This document shows, piece after piece, positions 26,746 through 35,273 of a stretch of DNA of 64,000 bases. The stretch is from Clostridiales bacterium. Its GTDB lineage: Bacteria > Bacillota > Clostridia > Oscillospirales > Oscillospiraceae. The notes below the pieces were generated by a model. It saw only the letters and a list, made by a program, of their open reading frames with translations. It was not told where the DNA came from and did not search any database. The stretch lies in contig CP107216.1 of assembly GCA_025757645.1 (NCBI GenBank), forward strand, positions 1,797,501 to 1,861,500, given 5' to 3'. The translations under genes were made by a program, and so were the position numbers. Every line of letters starts with the position of its first letter. Positions within the stretch are counted from its first letter, which is position 1.

Positions 26746-28626
26746 TTACCCGCGCGGGATGATCGCCTGCGCCACATTCTCAAGCGTGCCCAGGTCGAGC
26801 ACGTTCACCTGATCGGAACCGACGACATAGAAGTAGTCGCCGATATACAGGCCGCGGTTGTTCTCGTCCCACTGCGAGACGGGGATCTCCTTACGCAGCG
26901 TGAAGCCGTCGTCCGCCGAATAGCCGTAGACGAGGTAGCTGTTCTCGGCCGGGAAAGCGATCAGGTCCTTGTCGCTGTCCACCAGAATTGCCTTGTGATT
27001 ATTCAGTGCCTCGCTATAGTCGGCATCAAGGGTCTGCGTGTGCAGATCGTGCAGCTTGGCAGGATCGGACGTGTCGATCATGACGAGCTTCATGCCGTCC
27101 ACGGTCGCGCCGCCATCCACGGCCGTCGTCTCCATGCCGAGGCCGAAGAGCATCCCGTCTGACCAGACGTGCAGATAGTCGGAATAGCCGCTGAGCTTGA
27201 GCTCACCGACGACCTTCGGATCGGTCGGGGCGGTCAGATCGACGGCAAAGACCGGATCCGTCTGGCGGTAGGTGCACAGATAGCCGTAATCCCCGTCGAA
27301 GCGCGCGGAGAACACCGTCTCCCCTTCGGCGATCCCGGCCACGCTGCCGACGGTGTTCAGGTCACGGTCGAGCACGTACACATCATTGCTCGTCTGCGTG
27401 GCGTCGTCATTGGTTTTCGTGTTTTCAAAGTCATGCTTTTCATCGCGGTAGACGCTGTAGGAATACGTCTGCTCGGTCGTGGCCAGGCGCAGATAGCCGT
27501 CGCGCTCGTCGAGCGAGAACTGGTTGTTGAGCGCACCGGGAACAGTGCCATTGGCGGCAAAGGTGAGCTTGCCGTCGGCGATCGCAAAGCGGTTGACCGC
27601 CGTGTTGACGCTGGAGGTATAGTCCGTGACCGTGTAGCTGCCGTCCTTATGGGTCTTGCCCGCGCCGTCGTCATAGACGCTCGCGCACAGGTAGAGATTC
27701 TCCGCCGTCATGTACACCGTTTCCCCGCCGCCGAGCACGGACTGGCTGGAGAGCCGCGTGCCGGCCGCAATGTCATACGACGCCGCGACCGCGTAGGTCA
27801 TGGAGTTGTTGTACGGCATGAGGCCGATGCTGTCGCACGGCACGACCGACGCCGTGTCCCCGTCATACAGCCGGGGAGCAAACGTAGTCTCGTCGCCCTT
27901 TTCCGGCGCGCCGGGATAATACGACGTGCACAGGTAAAGCACGCCGCCGACCATGCGCGAGGCAATCTCGTAGCCGTCCTGCCCGAACGACTGGACCAGC
28001 GTCGGGTCTGCCGGGTCGGAGACGTCATAAATATCGACTGTGACATAATTATTGCCGCTGCCGGAAAGCTCATCCGAGGACGTGTCGCTGCCCGTCCAGT
28101 CGGTATACGACGAGAGGACGACCGCGCGGCCGTCGGCCAGATACAGCTCCAGCGGCAGTTTTTCCTGCGTGTGGGTCTGACCGTCCTCGGTCGTCGTCTG
28201 CTCCCAATCCTGACCGACAAAGACATTGGACACGTCCGTGACGTCCGCGCCGTCCGCCTGCATGACGATCAGTTCGCTGCCGCGCAGGATGTAGATATAC
28301 GTGCCGTCGGTCTTGACGATATCGCCCTCGTCGACGCCCGCGACCTGCACGTTCGTGCCGGAGTAGAATGTGCCCTCGCCTTCACCGTCGCCTTTGCCGC
28401 CGGACTCCGGGTCGTCGGAAGCGCCGTCGGTCATATTGAGGGACTTGTCGCGGTCCGCAATCGCTTTCTGCGCATCGGTCAGCGCGGAGTAGACCTCGCT
28501 ATAGCTCTTGGCAAAGGTCAGGCCGCCGGCCGCCACCGTCTTGCCAGTCTGCCCATCCTTTCCGCAGGCGGTCAGCAGTGCGAGCGACAGGCACAGCACC
28601 AGAAATCCTGAAAAAAACTTTTTCAT
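26746..28626 (-). CDS. Secreted lipoprotein with beta-propeller domain
   Basis: Predicted surface lipoprotein of unknown function. The 626-residue protein has a lipoprotein signal (MKKFFSGFLVLCLSLALLTAC, lipobox LTAC with Cys near 21), a low-complexity acidic/Gly linker (about 68-85), then one large domain beginning TNVQVAGVDEGDIVKTDG. This is the start of the beta-propeller domain family found in Clostridia and archaea. Repeating blade-like segments such as YVTVDIYDVSDPADPTLV (about 195) and KLVMIDTSDPAKL (about 530) are visible. It has its own promoter and terminator; no partner gene is adjacent. Confidence 0.85.
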   Translation of the reverse strand: MKKFFSGFLVLCLSLALLTACGKDGQTGKTVAAGGLTFAKSYSEVYSALTDAQKAIADRDKSLNMTDGASDDPESGGKGDGEGEGTFYSGTNVQVAGVDEGDIVKTDGTYIYILRGSELIVMQADGADVTDVSNVFVGQDWEQTTTEDGQTHTQEKLPLELYLADGRAVVLSSYTDWTGSDTSSDELSGSGNNYVTVDIYDVSDPADPTLVQSFGQDGYEIASRMVGGVLYLCTSYYPGAPEKGDETTFAPRLYDGDTASVVPCDSIGLMPYNNSMTYAVAASYDIAAGTRLSSQSVLGGGETVYMTAENLYLCASVYDDGAGKTHKDGSYTVTDYTSSVNTAVNRFAIADGKLTFAANGTVPGALNNQFSLDERDGYLRLATTEQTYSYSVYRDEKHDFENTKTNDDATQTSNDVYVLDRDLNTVGSVAGIAEGETVFSARFDGDYGYLCTYRQTDPVFAVDLTAPTDPKVVGELKLSGYSDYLHVWSDGMLFGLGMETTAVDGGATVDGMKLVMIDTSDPAKLHDLHTQTLDADYSEALNNHKAILVDSDKDLIAFPAENSYLVYGYSADDGFTLRKEIPVSQWDENNRGLYIGDYFYVVGSDQVNVLDLGTLENVAQAIIPRG

Positions 28627-28660
28627 AGCACACCTCTATGGTTCGATGGTTTTCAACTGC

Positions 28661-28689
28661 ATTGTACAGGATTGGACGCGCGCGGTCAA
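28661..28689 (-). promoter_or_regulatory. sigma-A promoter of the beta-propeller lipoprotein gene
   Basis: TTGACC (28684-28689) and TACAAT (28661-28666) with 17-bp spacing on the minus strand. Confidence 0.65.
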
Positions 28690-28700
28690 GAAATGTTCCG

Positions 28701-28735
28701 AAAAAAACGGAAGGGCGCCTGCGGGCGTCCTTCCG
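28701..28735 (-). terminator. terminator of the liv operon
   Basis: A CGGAAGG / CCTTCCG stem extended by CGCC / GGCG with one mismatch, followed by seven T on the minus strand, 18 nt after the livF stop. Confidence 0.85.
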
Positions 28736-28753
28736 TCTGGGTCATCCATACCG

Positions 28754-29464
28754 TTATGCGCCGAGGTACGCCGCGCGCACCGCGTCGTTCGTCAGCAGTT
28801 CCTCACCGCTGCCGGTGAGCGTGATGCGGCCGGTCTCGAGCACGTAGCCGATATCGGCGATCTTGAGGGCCATGTTTGCGTTCTGCTCAATGAGCAGGAT
28901 CGTCACGCCCTGCTTGTTGATCTCCTGAATGATGGAGAAGATATCGCGCACGACCAGCGGCGCGAGACCGAGCGACGGCTCGTCCATCATGAGCAGCTTC
29001 GGGCGGCTCATGAGCGCGCGGCCGACCGCAAGCATCTGCTGCTCGCCGCCGGAGAGCGTGCCGCCGGCCTGCCAGCTGCGCTCTTTCAGGCGCGGGAACA
29101 GGCTGTAGACCCACTCGAGGTCCTCTGACAGATCGTCCTTGCGCAGGTAAGCGCCGATCTTCAGGTTTTCCAGCACGGTCATGTCCGGGAAAATGCGGCG
29201 TCCCTCCGGCACGAGCGTCACGCCCTGCGTGACGATCTGGGTCGGGTCCTTGCCGGTGATGTCTTCCCCCTGGAAGGTGATCTTGCCGCCGCTCGGCTTG
29301 ACAAGACCAGAGATCGTGCGCAGCGTGGAGCTCTTGCCCGCGCCGTTGGAGCCGATCAGCGTAACGATCTGCCCCTGCTGCACATCGAATGAAATGCCCT
29401 TGACAGCCTCAATGCCGCCATAGCGCACCTGCAGATCTTCAATTTTCAGAATCGTTTCACTCAT
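28754..29464 (-). CDS. livF: Branched-chain amino acid ABC transporter ATP-binding protein LivF
   Basis: Second ATPase of the high-affinity leucine/isoleucine/valine importer. The 236-residue protein has Walker A GSNGAGKS, the signature LSGGEQQMLAVGRAL, Walker B LLMMDEPSLGLAP and the switch histidine region as LLIEQNANMAL (Q in place of H is usual for LivF). ATG at 29462-29464 is the natural start; the open frame runs 32 codons further into livG. It overlaps livG by 8 nt and is the last gene of the operon. Confidence 0.95.
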   Translation of the reverse strand: MSETILKIEDLQVRYGGIEAVKGISFDVQQGQIVTLIGSNGAGKSSTLRTISGLVKPSGGKITFQGEDITGKDPTQIVTQGVTLVPEGRRIFPDMTVLENLKIGAYLRKDDLSEDLEWVYSLFPRLKERSWQAGGTLSGGEQQMLAVGRALMSRPKLLMMDEPSLGLAPLVVRDIFSIIQEINKQGVTILLIEQNANMALKIADIGYVLETGRITLTGSGEELLTNDAVRAAYLGA

Positions 29465-30368
29465 CTTCCACAACCCCCAGATAGGCGTCAATGACGTGCT
29501 GATTGTTCTGGACTTCCTGCGGGATGCCCTCGGCGATCTTGCTGCCGAAGTCAATGACATAAATGTAATCGGAGATCCGCATGACCAGATCCATATGGTG
29601 CTCGATCAGGAAGATCGTCAGGCCGTATTTCTCGCGTAGCTCGTGGATGAACGCCGCGAGCTCGAGCGTCTCCTGCGGGTTCATGCCGGCCGCCGGCTCG
29701 TCGAGCAGCAGCAGCTTCGGATCCGTCGCCAGCGCGCGGGCGATCTCCAGCCGGCGCTGAATGCCGTAGGGCAGACTCGTCGCAATGTCGTCGCTGTATT
29801 TCTCCAGCCCCTGCTCGACGAGCAGAGCCATGGTCTCGTCGCGCATGCGCTTTTCTTCCTTGGCGTTGCCGCGGAAGGTCGCGGAAAACACGTTCTGCCT
29901 GGCGCGCATATGCTTCGCCACGAGCACGTTTTCAAACACCGTCATGCTCTTCCACAAGCGGATGTTCTGGAACGTGCGGGCAATACCGAGCTTCGTGATC
30001 CTGTCCGGCGTCGGCGAGACGATCTTGCCCGTCCCGGCCAGCGGGTCGCGCGCGAGCATCTGCTCTTTCGTCTCATCCTCCGGATGATACTCCGCCGTGT
30101 AGAGCAGTGGATTTTCGCCCTTGTAGAGCTTTTTCATCTTGCCGGTCGGATGGTTGCGGACCATCGGCTCGTCGAGGAATTTGACGAGGCCGTTCGTCGG
30201 CTCATACACGCCGGTGATGCAGTTGAAGGCCGTGGTCTTGCCGGCGCCGTTCGGGCCGATGAGCGCCACGATCTGCCCCTCGGGGATGTGCAGCGACAGG
30301 TTGTTGACTGCCACGACGCCGCCGAACTGCATCGTGATATTTTCCACGCTGAGGATGTCTTTACTCAT
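29457..30368 (-). CDS. livG: Branched-chain amino acid ABC transporter ATP-binding protein LivG
   Basis: First ATPase of the Liv importer. The 303-residue protein has Walker A GPNGAGKT, the Q-loop region IARTFQNIRLW, the signature-like LPYGIQRRLEIARAL, Walker B LLLLDEPAAGMNP and switch FLIEHHMDLVM. It is about 45-50 residues longer than typical LivG because of an insertion between Walker A and the Q-loop (about residues 65-115, rich in charged residues). GGAGGG lies 9 nt before ATG at 30366-30368. It overlaps livM by 8 nt and livF by 8 nt. Confidence 0.95.
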   Translation of the reverse strand: MSKDILSVENITMQFGGVVAVNNLSLHIPEGQIVALIGPNGAGKTTAFNCITGVYEPTNGLVKFLDEPMVRNHPTGKMKKLYKGENPLLYTAEYHPEDETKEQMLARDPLAGTGKIVSPTPDRITKLGIARTFQNIRLWKSMTVFENVLVAKHMRARQNVFSATFRGNAKEEKRMRDETMALLVEQGLEKYSDDIATSLPYGIQRRLEIARALATDPKLLLLDEPAAGMNPQETLELAAFIHELREKYGLTIFLIEHHMDLVMRISDYIYVIDFGSKIAEGIPQEVQNNQHVIDAYLGVVEDE

Positions 30369-31563
30369 CTGCTTTGCCCTCCTCAACTACGTTCTTCTTT
30401 GCCTTTTTCGGGCGCTTACGGAACAGATCCGGCAGCTCGCGCTCGCCCATGATACCCTTGCGGAAGAAGAGCACGACGATCATGATGATGATCGAGAACA
30501 CGACCATACGGAAACCGTTGCGCAGCAGCGGCACCTTGAACGAGCCGATGTACGCCTCGTTGTCGAGGAAGCGCAGCCACCACTCGGAGCACGCGATGTA
30601 CAGGAAGGAGGCGATGCAGCTGCCGGAAACGGAGCCGATGCCGCCGATGACAACGATGAGCAGGATCTCATAGGTCATGGCCGAGGTGAACACCTTGGCC
30701 TGCACGGTCGTGGCAAACATGGCAAAGAGCGCGCCCGACACGCCCGCGAAAAACGAGCTGATGACAAACGACAGGCTCTTGTGCTTGGCGAGGTTCACGC
30801 CCATGGCCTCCGCCGCGATCTCATCGTCGCGGATGGCCTTGAAGGCGCGGCCGTAGGACGAATTGATGAGCAGGACAATAAGGAAAATGCAGATACCGGC
30901 AAGCAAAATCGGCACGACCGCACTCAGGCGGAAGAGTACCTTGCCAGAAGCATTCGTGATGTTGAAATCCGCAAACGTCGGATAGCCCTTGAGGATGTTG
31001 GCGCCGTTGGTAACCTTGCCGAGCGTCTGCCACTGGAAAATGGCACGCAGGATCTCAGCAAAGCCGAGCGTGGCAATGGCCAGATAGTCGCTCTTGAGGC
31101 GCAGGACCGGCAGGCCGATCAGATACGCGAAGAACGCGGCGATCAGGCCCGCGAAAATGATGGCCACGAGCACGCCGAGCACCAGACTCACGCCGCCGCC
31201 GAAGCCGGTGGCGCCGAACAGGTGCTGGAACATCTCCTGGAAGGAGAAGTGGATGCTCGAACCCTCGAAGAGGTAATACACGCCATCGCGCGCGGCGTCC
31301 GGGATCATGAAGATCGCGTAGGCATACGCGCCGAGGAGCATGAAGCCCGCCTGACCGAGCGAGAACAGGCCGGTAAAGCCGTTGAGCAGGTTCATGGACA
31401 CGGCGACGAGCGAGTACACCGCACCCTTTTTGATGACCGTAAAGAGCAGGGAGCCGGGAGACATCACATTCTCCAGTACCATCGTCACGAGCGTGAGCGC
31501 GAGCACGATGGCAAAGGTGATCAGGTTGCCGCGGCGTGCTTCTTTGTCTTTCGCTTTCAGCAC
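30361..31563 (-). CDS. livM: Branched-chain amino acid ABC transporter permease LivM
   Basis: Membrane channel subunit of the Liv importer. The 400-residue protein has around ten transmembrane segments and the family signature region GFTGLFSLGQAGFMLLGAY and ALRAIRDDEIAAEAMG-like AFKAIRDDEIAAEAMGVN (the coupling helix to the ATPases). The start is GTG at 31561-31563 after a G-rich ribosome binding site. The C-terminus is a basic cytosolic tail (RKRPKKAKKN). It follows livH by 16 nt. Confidence 0.94.
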   Translation of the reverse strand: MLKAKDKEARRGNLITFAIVLALTLVTMVLENVMSPGSLLFTVIKKGAVYSLVAVSMNLLNGFTGLFSLGQAGFMLLGAYAYAIFMIPDAARDGVYYLFEGSSIHFSFQEMFQHLFGATGFGGGVSLVLGVLVAIIFAGLIAAFFAYLIGLPVLRLKSDYLAIATLGFAEILRAIFQWQTLGKVTNGANILKGYPTFADFNITNASGKVLFRLSAVVPILLAGICIFLIVLLINSSYGRAFKAIRDDEIAAEAMGVNLAKHKSLSFVISSFFAGVSGALFAMFATTVQAKVFTSAMTYEILLIVVIGGIGSVSGSCIASFLYIACSEWWLRFLDNEAYIGSFKVPLLRNGFRMVVFSIIIMIVVLFFRKGIMGERELPDLFRKRPKKAKKNVVEEGKADE

Positions 31564-31579
31564 AGTGATCCCCCCCCTC

Positions 31580-32455
31580 TCAGACTTTGTCCGTGGCCTT
31601 TTCACCGAACAGGCCGGTGGGCTTGACCACGAGGACGACGATCAGCAGCGCGAACGTGAACGCATCGGAGAACACCGTCATGCTGGTGCCCTTGATGAGT
31701 GTCTCGCAGATGCCGATGATGAACGCGCCGATGACGGCGCCGGGGATCGAACCGATGCCGCCGAACACCGCCGCGACGAACGCCTTCAGGCCGGGCATGG
31801 CGCCGGAGGTCGGAATGACGGTCGGGTAGTTCGTAAAGTACAGCAGCGAGCCGACGGCCGCCAGGAACGAGCCGATGATAAACGTCACGGAGATGACCTT
31901 GTTGATCTTGATGCCCATGAGCTGGCTGGTCTCGAAGTCCTTCGCAACCGCGCGCATGGCCATGCCGATCTTCGTGTGGTTGATGAGCCACTGCAGCAGC
32001 AGCACGAGCACGATCACGAGCACGGGCGTAATGACCGTGACCCAGTGCGTGGACGCGCCGAGGATCGTGACCGTGCCGGACACGAACGGCAGCGACGGAT
32101 ACGTCTGTGGCTGGCCGCCGGTGGCATACAGCGCCACGTTCTGCAGCAGATAGCTCACGCCGATGGCCGAGATCATGACGGACATACGCGGTGCGCTGCG
32201 CAGGGGCTTATAGGCCGCGCGCTCGATGATGAAGCCGAGCAGGACCGTCAGCACGAGCATGAGCGGAATGGATACGTACACCGGCAGGGACGCACACATG
32301 AAGACCATCATGAGGCCTGCACACATGAACACGTCGCCGTGGGCGAAGTTAATGAGACGCAGGATGCCGTAGACCATCGTATAACCGATGGCGATCAGGG
32401 CATACTGGCCGCCCAGCGAAACGCCGGATAAAATTTGTGCGACTAGAAATTCCAT
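31580..32455 (-). CDS. livH: Branched-chain amino acid ABC transporter permease LivH
   Basis: Membrane channel partner of LivM. The 291-residue protein has about eight transmembrane helices with the start GVSLGGQYALIAIGYTMVYG, typical of LivH, and the coupling loop MAMRAVAKDFETSQLMGI. GAGAGGG precedes the ATG. It is separated from livJ by a hairpin that may limit read-through, so that the binding protein is made in excess. Confidence 0.94.
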   Translation of the reverse strand: MEFLVAQILSGVSLGGQYALIAIGYTMVYGILRLINFAHGDVFMCAGLMMVFMCASLPVYVSIPLMLVLTVLLGFIIERAAYKPLRSAPRMSVMISAIGVSYLLQNVALYATGGQPQTYPSLPFVSGTVTILGASTHWVTVITPVLVIVLVLLLQWLINHTKIGMAMRAVAKDFETSQLMGIKINKVISVTFIIGSFLAAVGSLLYFTNYPTVIPTSGAMPGLKAFVAAVFGGIGSIPGAVIGAFIIGICETLIKGTSMTVFSDAFTFALLIVVLVVKPTGLFGEKATDKV

Positions 32456-32546
32456 CTGTTTCCCTCTCTATCGTTTACGAATGCGGACATTCAGCCGCCG
32501 CGAAAACCGCGGAGCTTCCGCAGCTTTCGCAGCGGCTCAAAATCCC

Positions 32547-32569
32547 AAAGGGGGAGCCGAAGCTCCCCC
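32547..32569 (-). terminator. hairpin (attenuating terminator) between livJ and livH
   Basis: An 8-bp stem GGGGGAGC / GCTCCCCC followed on the minus strand by a short T stretch (TTTGGGATTTT), 33 nt after the livJ stop. This is a partial terminator of the kind often seen after solute-binding-protein genes. Confidence 0.6.
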
Positions 32570-32601
32570 CGGATTTTTGGATCTCAGACCGAGGCAGAAG
32601 C

Positions 32602-33783
32602 TCAGGAAGCCTTCTGCTGCGTCACGAACTTCCAGACGTTGGCGGCCGTGTCGATGGTCTTGATATAAGCGGTGTCGCGGATCGCGTCGCCGGTCTCGTC
32701 AAAGGCGATGTGGCCGGACACGCCGTCATAGGTCACGCCGGGCAGCGCTTCCATGACCTTGGCCGGATCGGTGGAACCGGCAGCCTTCAGCGCCTCGAGC
32801 GCAACATAATAAACGTCATAGCCCATGGCCGTCACTGCGGAGATGGTATCGTCGCCGCCGTTGGTGGTCTTGGCGTCGGCATTGCCGTTGATATAGGCCT
32901 TGATGCCGTCGTCGAAGGTCTTGTTGCCGCCTTCTGCGTAGAAGGTGGAAACGAACACCTGAACGTTGATGCCCTTGGCAGCCTGCAGGACCATGTTGTC
33001 ATCCCACGTATCGGAGCCGAGGAACGGGATGCCGATGTTCAGGGAAGCCGCTTGGGAAACGAGCTGCGTGGAATACGCGATCGACACGGGTGCAAAGAAC
33101 ACGTCGCAGCCCTGATCCTTCGCCTTGTTCAGGTAGGAGCTGAAGTCGGAGTTGTCCTTCGGGAAGGAGTCAGTGACGACGGTGCCGCCGGCCTTCTCAA
33201 ATGCCTGCTTGAAGAAGGTGACCAGGCCCTGGTCATACTCGTTGCCGTTCTCGCCGAGGCAGTAGGCCTTCTTGGCCTTGAGCTCGGAAGAAGCATAATT
33301 GGCAAGGACAGTGCCCTGGAACGGATCCAGGAAGCAGATGCGGAAGTAGTGGCTGTTGCCGGCCGTAACGTTCGGGTTCGTGCACGTCACGCCGATGGCC
33401 GGGATGCCGGCCTGCTTGAACGTGTCGGACGCGGCGATGGACACGCCGGAGCCGTAGGAACCGAGCACGAGGGAAACCTTCTCATTGACGAGCTTGGAAG
33501 CCGCCGAGACAGCCTTCGCAGAATCGGAACCGTTGTCGGAGTAGACGAGCTCGACCTTGTAGGTCTCGCCGCCGATCTCGACGGTCGGGGTCTCCTGGTT
33601 GGCATACTGCATGCCGAGCATTTCCTTCTTGCCGCCGGCGCCGGAGTCGCCGCTGGCGGGCTCGAACACGCCGATCTTAACGACCTTCTCGCCGTTGTCG
33701 GCCGTGCCCTTGTCGCCGCCGCCGCAAGCGCACAGCGCGAACACCATGACCAGAGCGAGCAGCAGAGCAATCGCTTTTTTCAT
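32602..33783 (-). CDS. livJ: Branched-chain amino acid ABC transporter substrate-binding lipoprotein LivJ
   Basis: Extracytoplasmic receptor of the Liv importer. The 393-residue protein has a lipoprotein signal (KKAIALLLALVMVFALCACGGG; lipid-modified Cys near 20) followed by the periplasmic-binding type I fold (VVKIGVFEPASGDSG; VSLVLGSYGSGVSIAASD; PFLGSDTWDDN). Bound ligand cannot be told exactly; leucine, isoleucine and valine are usual. ATG at 33781-33783 has GGAGG upstream; a start six codons earlier is rejected. It is first in the operon behind a strong promoter. Confidence 0.94.
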   Translation of the reverse strand: MKKAIALLLALVMVFALCACGGGDKGTADNGEKVVKIGVFEPASGDSGAGGKKEMLGMQYANQETPTVEIGGETYKVELVYSDNGSDSAKAVSAASKLVNEKVSLVLGSYGSGVSIAASDTFKQAGIPAIGVTCTNPNVTAGNSHYFRICFLDPFQGTVLANYASSELKAKKAYCLGENGNEYDQGLVTFFKQAFEKAGGTVVTDSFPKDNSDFSSYLNKAKDQGCDVFFAPVSIAYSTQLVSQAASLNIGIPFLGSDTWDDNMVLQAAKGINVQVFVSTFYAEGGNKTFDDGIKAYINGNADAKTTNGGDDTISAVTAMGYDVYYVALEALKAAGSTDPAKVMEALPGVTYDGVSGHIAFDETGDAIRDTAYIKTIDTAANVWKFVTQQKAS

Positions 33784-33861
33784 TGTATTTCCTCCAATCA
33801 TTTCTTCTCCGGGCGCTGTCCGCAGCGCGCGGACAAATGTCCTTCAAATGAATATGACGGC

Positions 33862-33890
33862 ATTATACTATCTTTTTGCAAGAAATGCAA
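33862..33890 (-). promoter_or_regulatory. sigma-A promoter of the liv operon
   Basis: TTGCAT (33885-33890) and consensus TATAAT (33862-33867) separated by 17 bp on the minus strand. The leader between it and livJ is about 70 nt and contains a small hairpin (GTCCGCGCGC... region). Confidence 0.75.
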
Positions 33891-33947
33891 TATCAATTTC
33901 ACAAAATATTCATATCAAAATTTCGAATACTTTGCGCACTCTGCCGG

Positions 33948-35147
33948 TCACAGCACGAACGGGCTCGCACGCCAGTCGCCGCCGCAGCGGCGCTCCTCTC
34001 TGGCAGGGCAGCCGAGCACGTAGAGATCGTGCGCATCCGCCGTCAGGGCAAATATTTCTCCGGCTGCGCCCGGCAGGTTCCGTCCGGCGGCCGGCTTCGT
34101 GATGACCGGCGCCGCCGTGCGCGCGTCGATCGCGCGCAGCAGCTCCCTGCCCTGCGCGCCGATGGCCAGTACACGCGCATACGGCGGCGTGCCGGCGTCC
34201 ATGCCGGCAGTGACGCCGAGGGCCGCGCACATCGTCATGCGCCGGATGCGCGAGAGCGCGTAGCGCTTGGACTTTGCAGCCGCGAGCACGCCGTCGAGCG
34301 TCGGCTCCTCGTGCGCGGCGCGGTACAGACCGTTGCCCAGCCCCTCGGACGCGCCGGGCAGCGCGTTGTAAGCCGTCTGCGGCAGCATCCGCAGGCGCGA
34401 GAGGATTGCGCTCTCCAGCGCCTCCGGCAGCACCGGCCCGCGACCGAGCGTCTTTTCCCGGGCACTGATCTCCGCCGCCGCCCTCGGCAGAAAGGCGGAC
34501 ACGTTCTCCCCTGCGCCGATGCGCGTGCGCAGCTCGCTCGCCGAGCGCACATTGCCCTCCGCCGGACGGTCATGCTGCGCGCCGGTGCGCAGGATCGTCA
34601 GCGGATGCAGATCAAGCCGCTGGTCAAAGATCGCCTTGAGATACTCCACGGCGAGGATGTTGTTCGGCGCCTGCAGCAGCTCTGCCAGCGCGCCCACGCG
34701 CCGCGCGACCGCCTGCTGCCGCGCCGCCGCAAACGGGATGCCGGCCTGCAGCTCGGCGCGCAGGTCTTCGCCCAGCAGCGGATCGAGCAGCGCCTCGGCC
34801 ACCCGCTGCAGCGGCTCCAGCTCGCCGCACTCGCTGCCGAAGCCCAGATGCGTCACCACGCCGAGACTGCCCAGCAGCCCCACGGCGCCGCGGGCAAAGC
34901 CCTCCGCCGACGACAGCGCCCACGGCAGCGGCAGCTCCAGCACCAGATCCGCCCCGCAGCGGGCAGCGGCCTCCGCGCGCGCAAACTTCGCATACACCGC
35001 CGGGCTGCCGCGCTGCACAAAGTCGCCCGACATGACGCACACGACCGGGCAGTCCGCGCCCAGACGCGCGCGCGTCTGCTCGATGAGCCGTGCATGGCCG
35101 TTGTGAAACGGGTTATACTCCGCAACGATGCCGATGACATTTCCCAT
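33948..35147 (-). CDS. tmcAL: tRNA(Met) cytidine acetate ligase TmcAL (YlbM family)
   Basis: ATP-dependent enzyme that acetylates the wobble cytidine of elongator tRNA-Met using acetate. The 399-residue protein starts MGNVIGIVAEYNPFHNGHARL, a nucleotidyltransferase fold with the HxGH-type motif HNGH, then VVCVMSGDFVQRGSPAVYAKFARAEAA (in part) and LELPLPWALSSAEGFARGAV (in part), all YlbM hallmarks. AGAAGG precedes the ATG. It is divergent from ackA; since the enzyme consumes acetate via acetyl-AMP, this proximity may be meaningful or chance. Confidence 0.93.
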   Translation of the reverse strand: MGNVIGIVAEYNPFHNGHARLIEQTRARLGADCPVVCVMSGDFVQRGSPAVYAKFARAEAAARCGADLVLELPLPWALSSAEGFARGAVGLLGSLGVVTHLGFGSECGELEPLQRVAEALLDPLLGEDLRAELQAGIPFAAARQQAVARRVGALAELLQAPNNILAVEYLKAIFDQRLDLHPLTILRTGAQHDRPAEGNVRSASELRTRIGAGENVSAFLPRAAAEISAREKTLGRGPVLPEALESAILSRLRMLPQTAYNALPGASEGLGNGLYRAAHEEPTLDGVLAAAKSKRYALSRIRRMTMCAALGVTAGMDAGTPPYARVLAIGAQGRELLRAIDARTAAPVITKPAAGRNLPGAAGEIFALTADAHDLYVLGCPAREERRCGGDWRASPFVL

Positions 35148-35172
35148 TTTTGCACCTTCTTTCGAAAAATAC

Positions 35173-35222
35173 TTGCGTTTTCCACTGAAATGATTACAAT
35201 AAGAGTGTTATGGCATCATAAT
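35173..35222 (+). promoter_or_regulatory. promoter region of ackA
   Basis: Two overlapping candidates: TTGCGT (35173-35178) with TACAAT (35195-35200), 16-bp spacing, and TTACAA (35194-35199) with CATAAT (35217-35222), 17-bp spacing. I cannot decide between them. Confidence 0.5.
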
Positions 35223-35273
35223 ACTGTGGTTTTGCGAAAATTACAATATTTCATATGAGAAAGGAATCTGACT

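Noticed and set aside
28754..33783. Possible urea or aliphatic amide importer instead of branched-chain amino acids
   Set aside because: No urease or amidase genes are nearby, and the subunit lengths and motifs are those of Liv systems, although the ligand is not proven.
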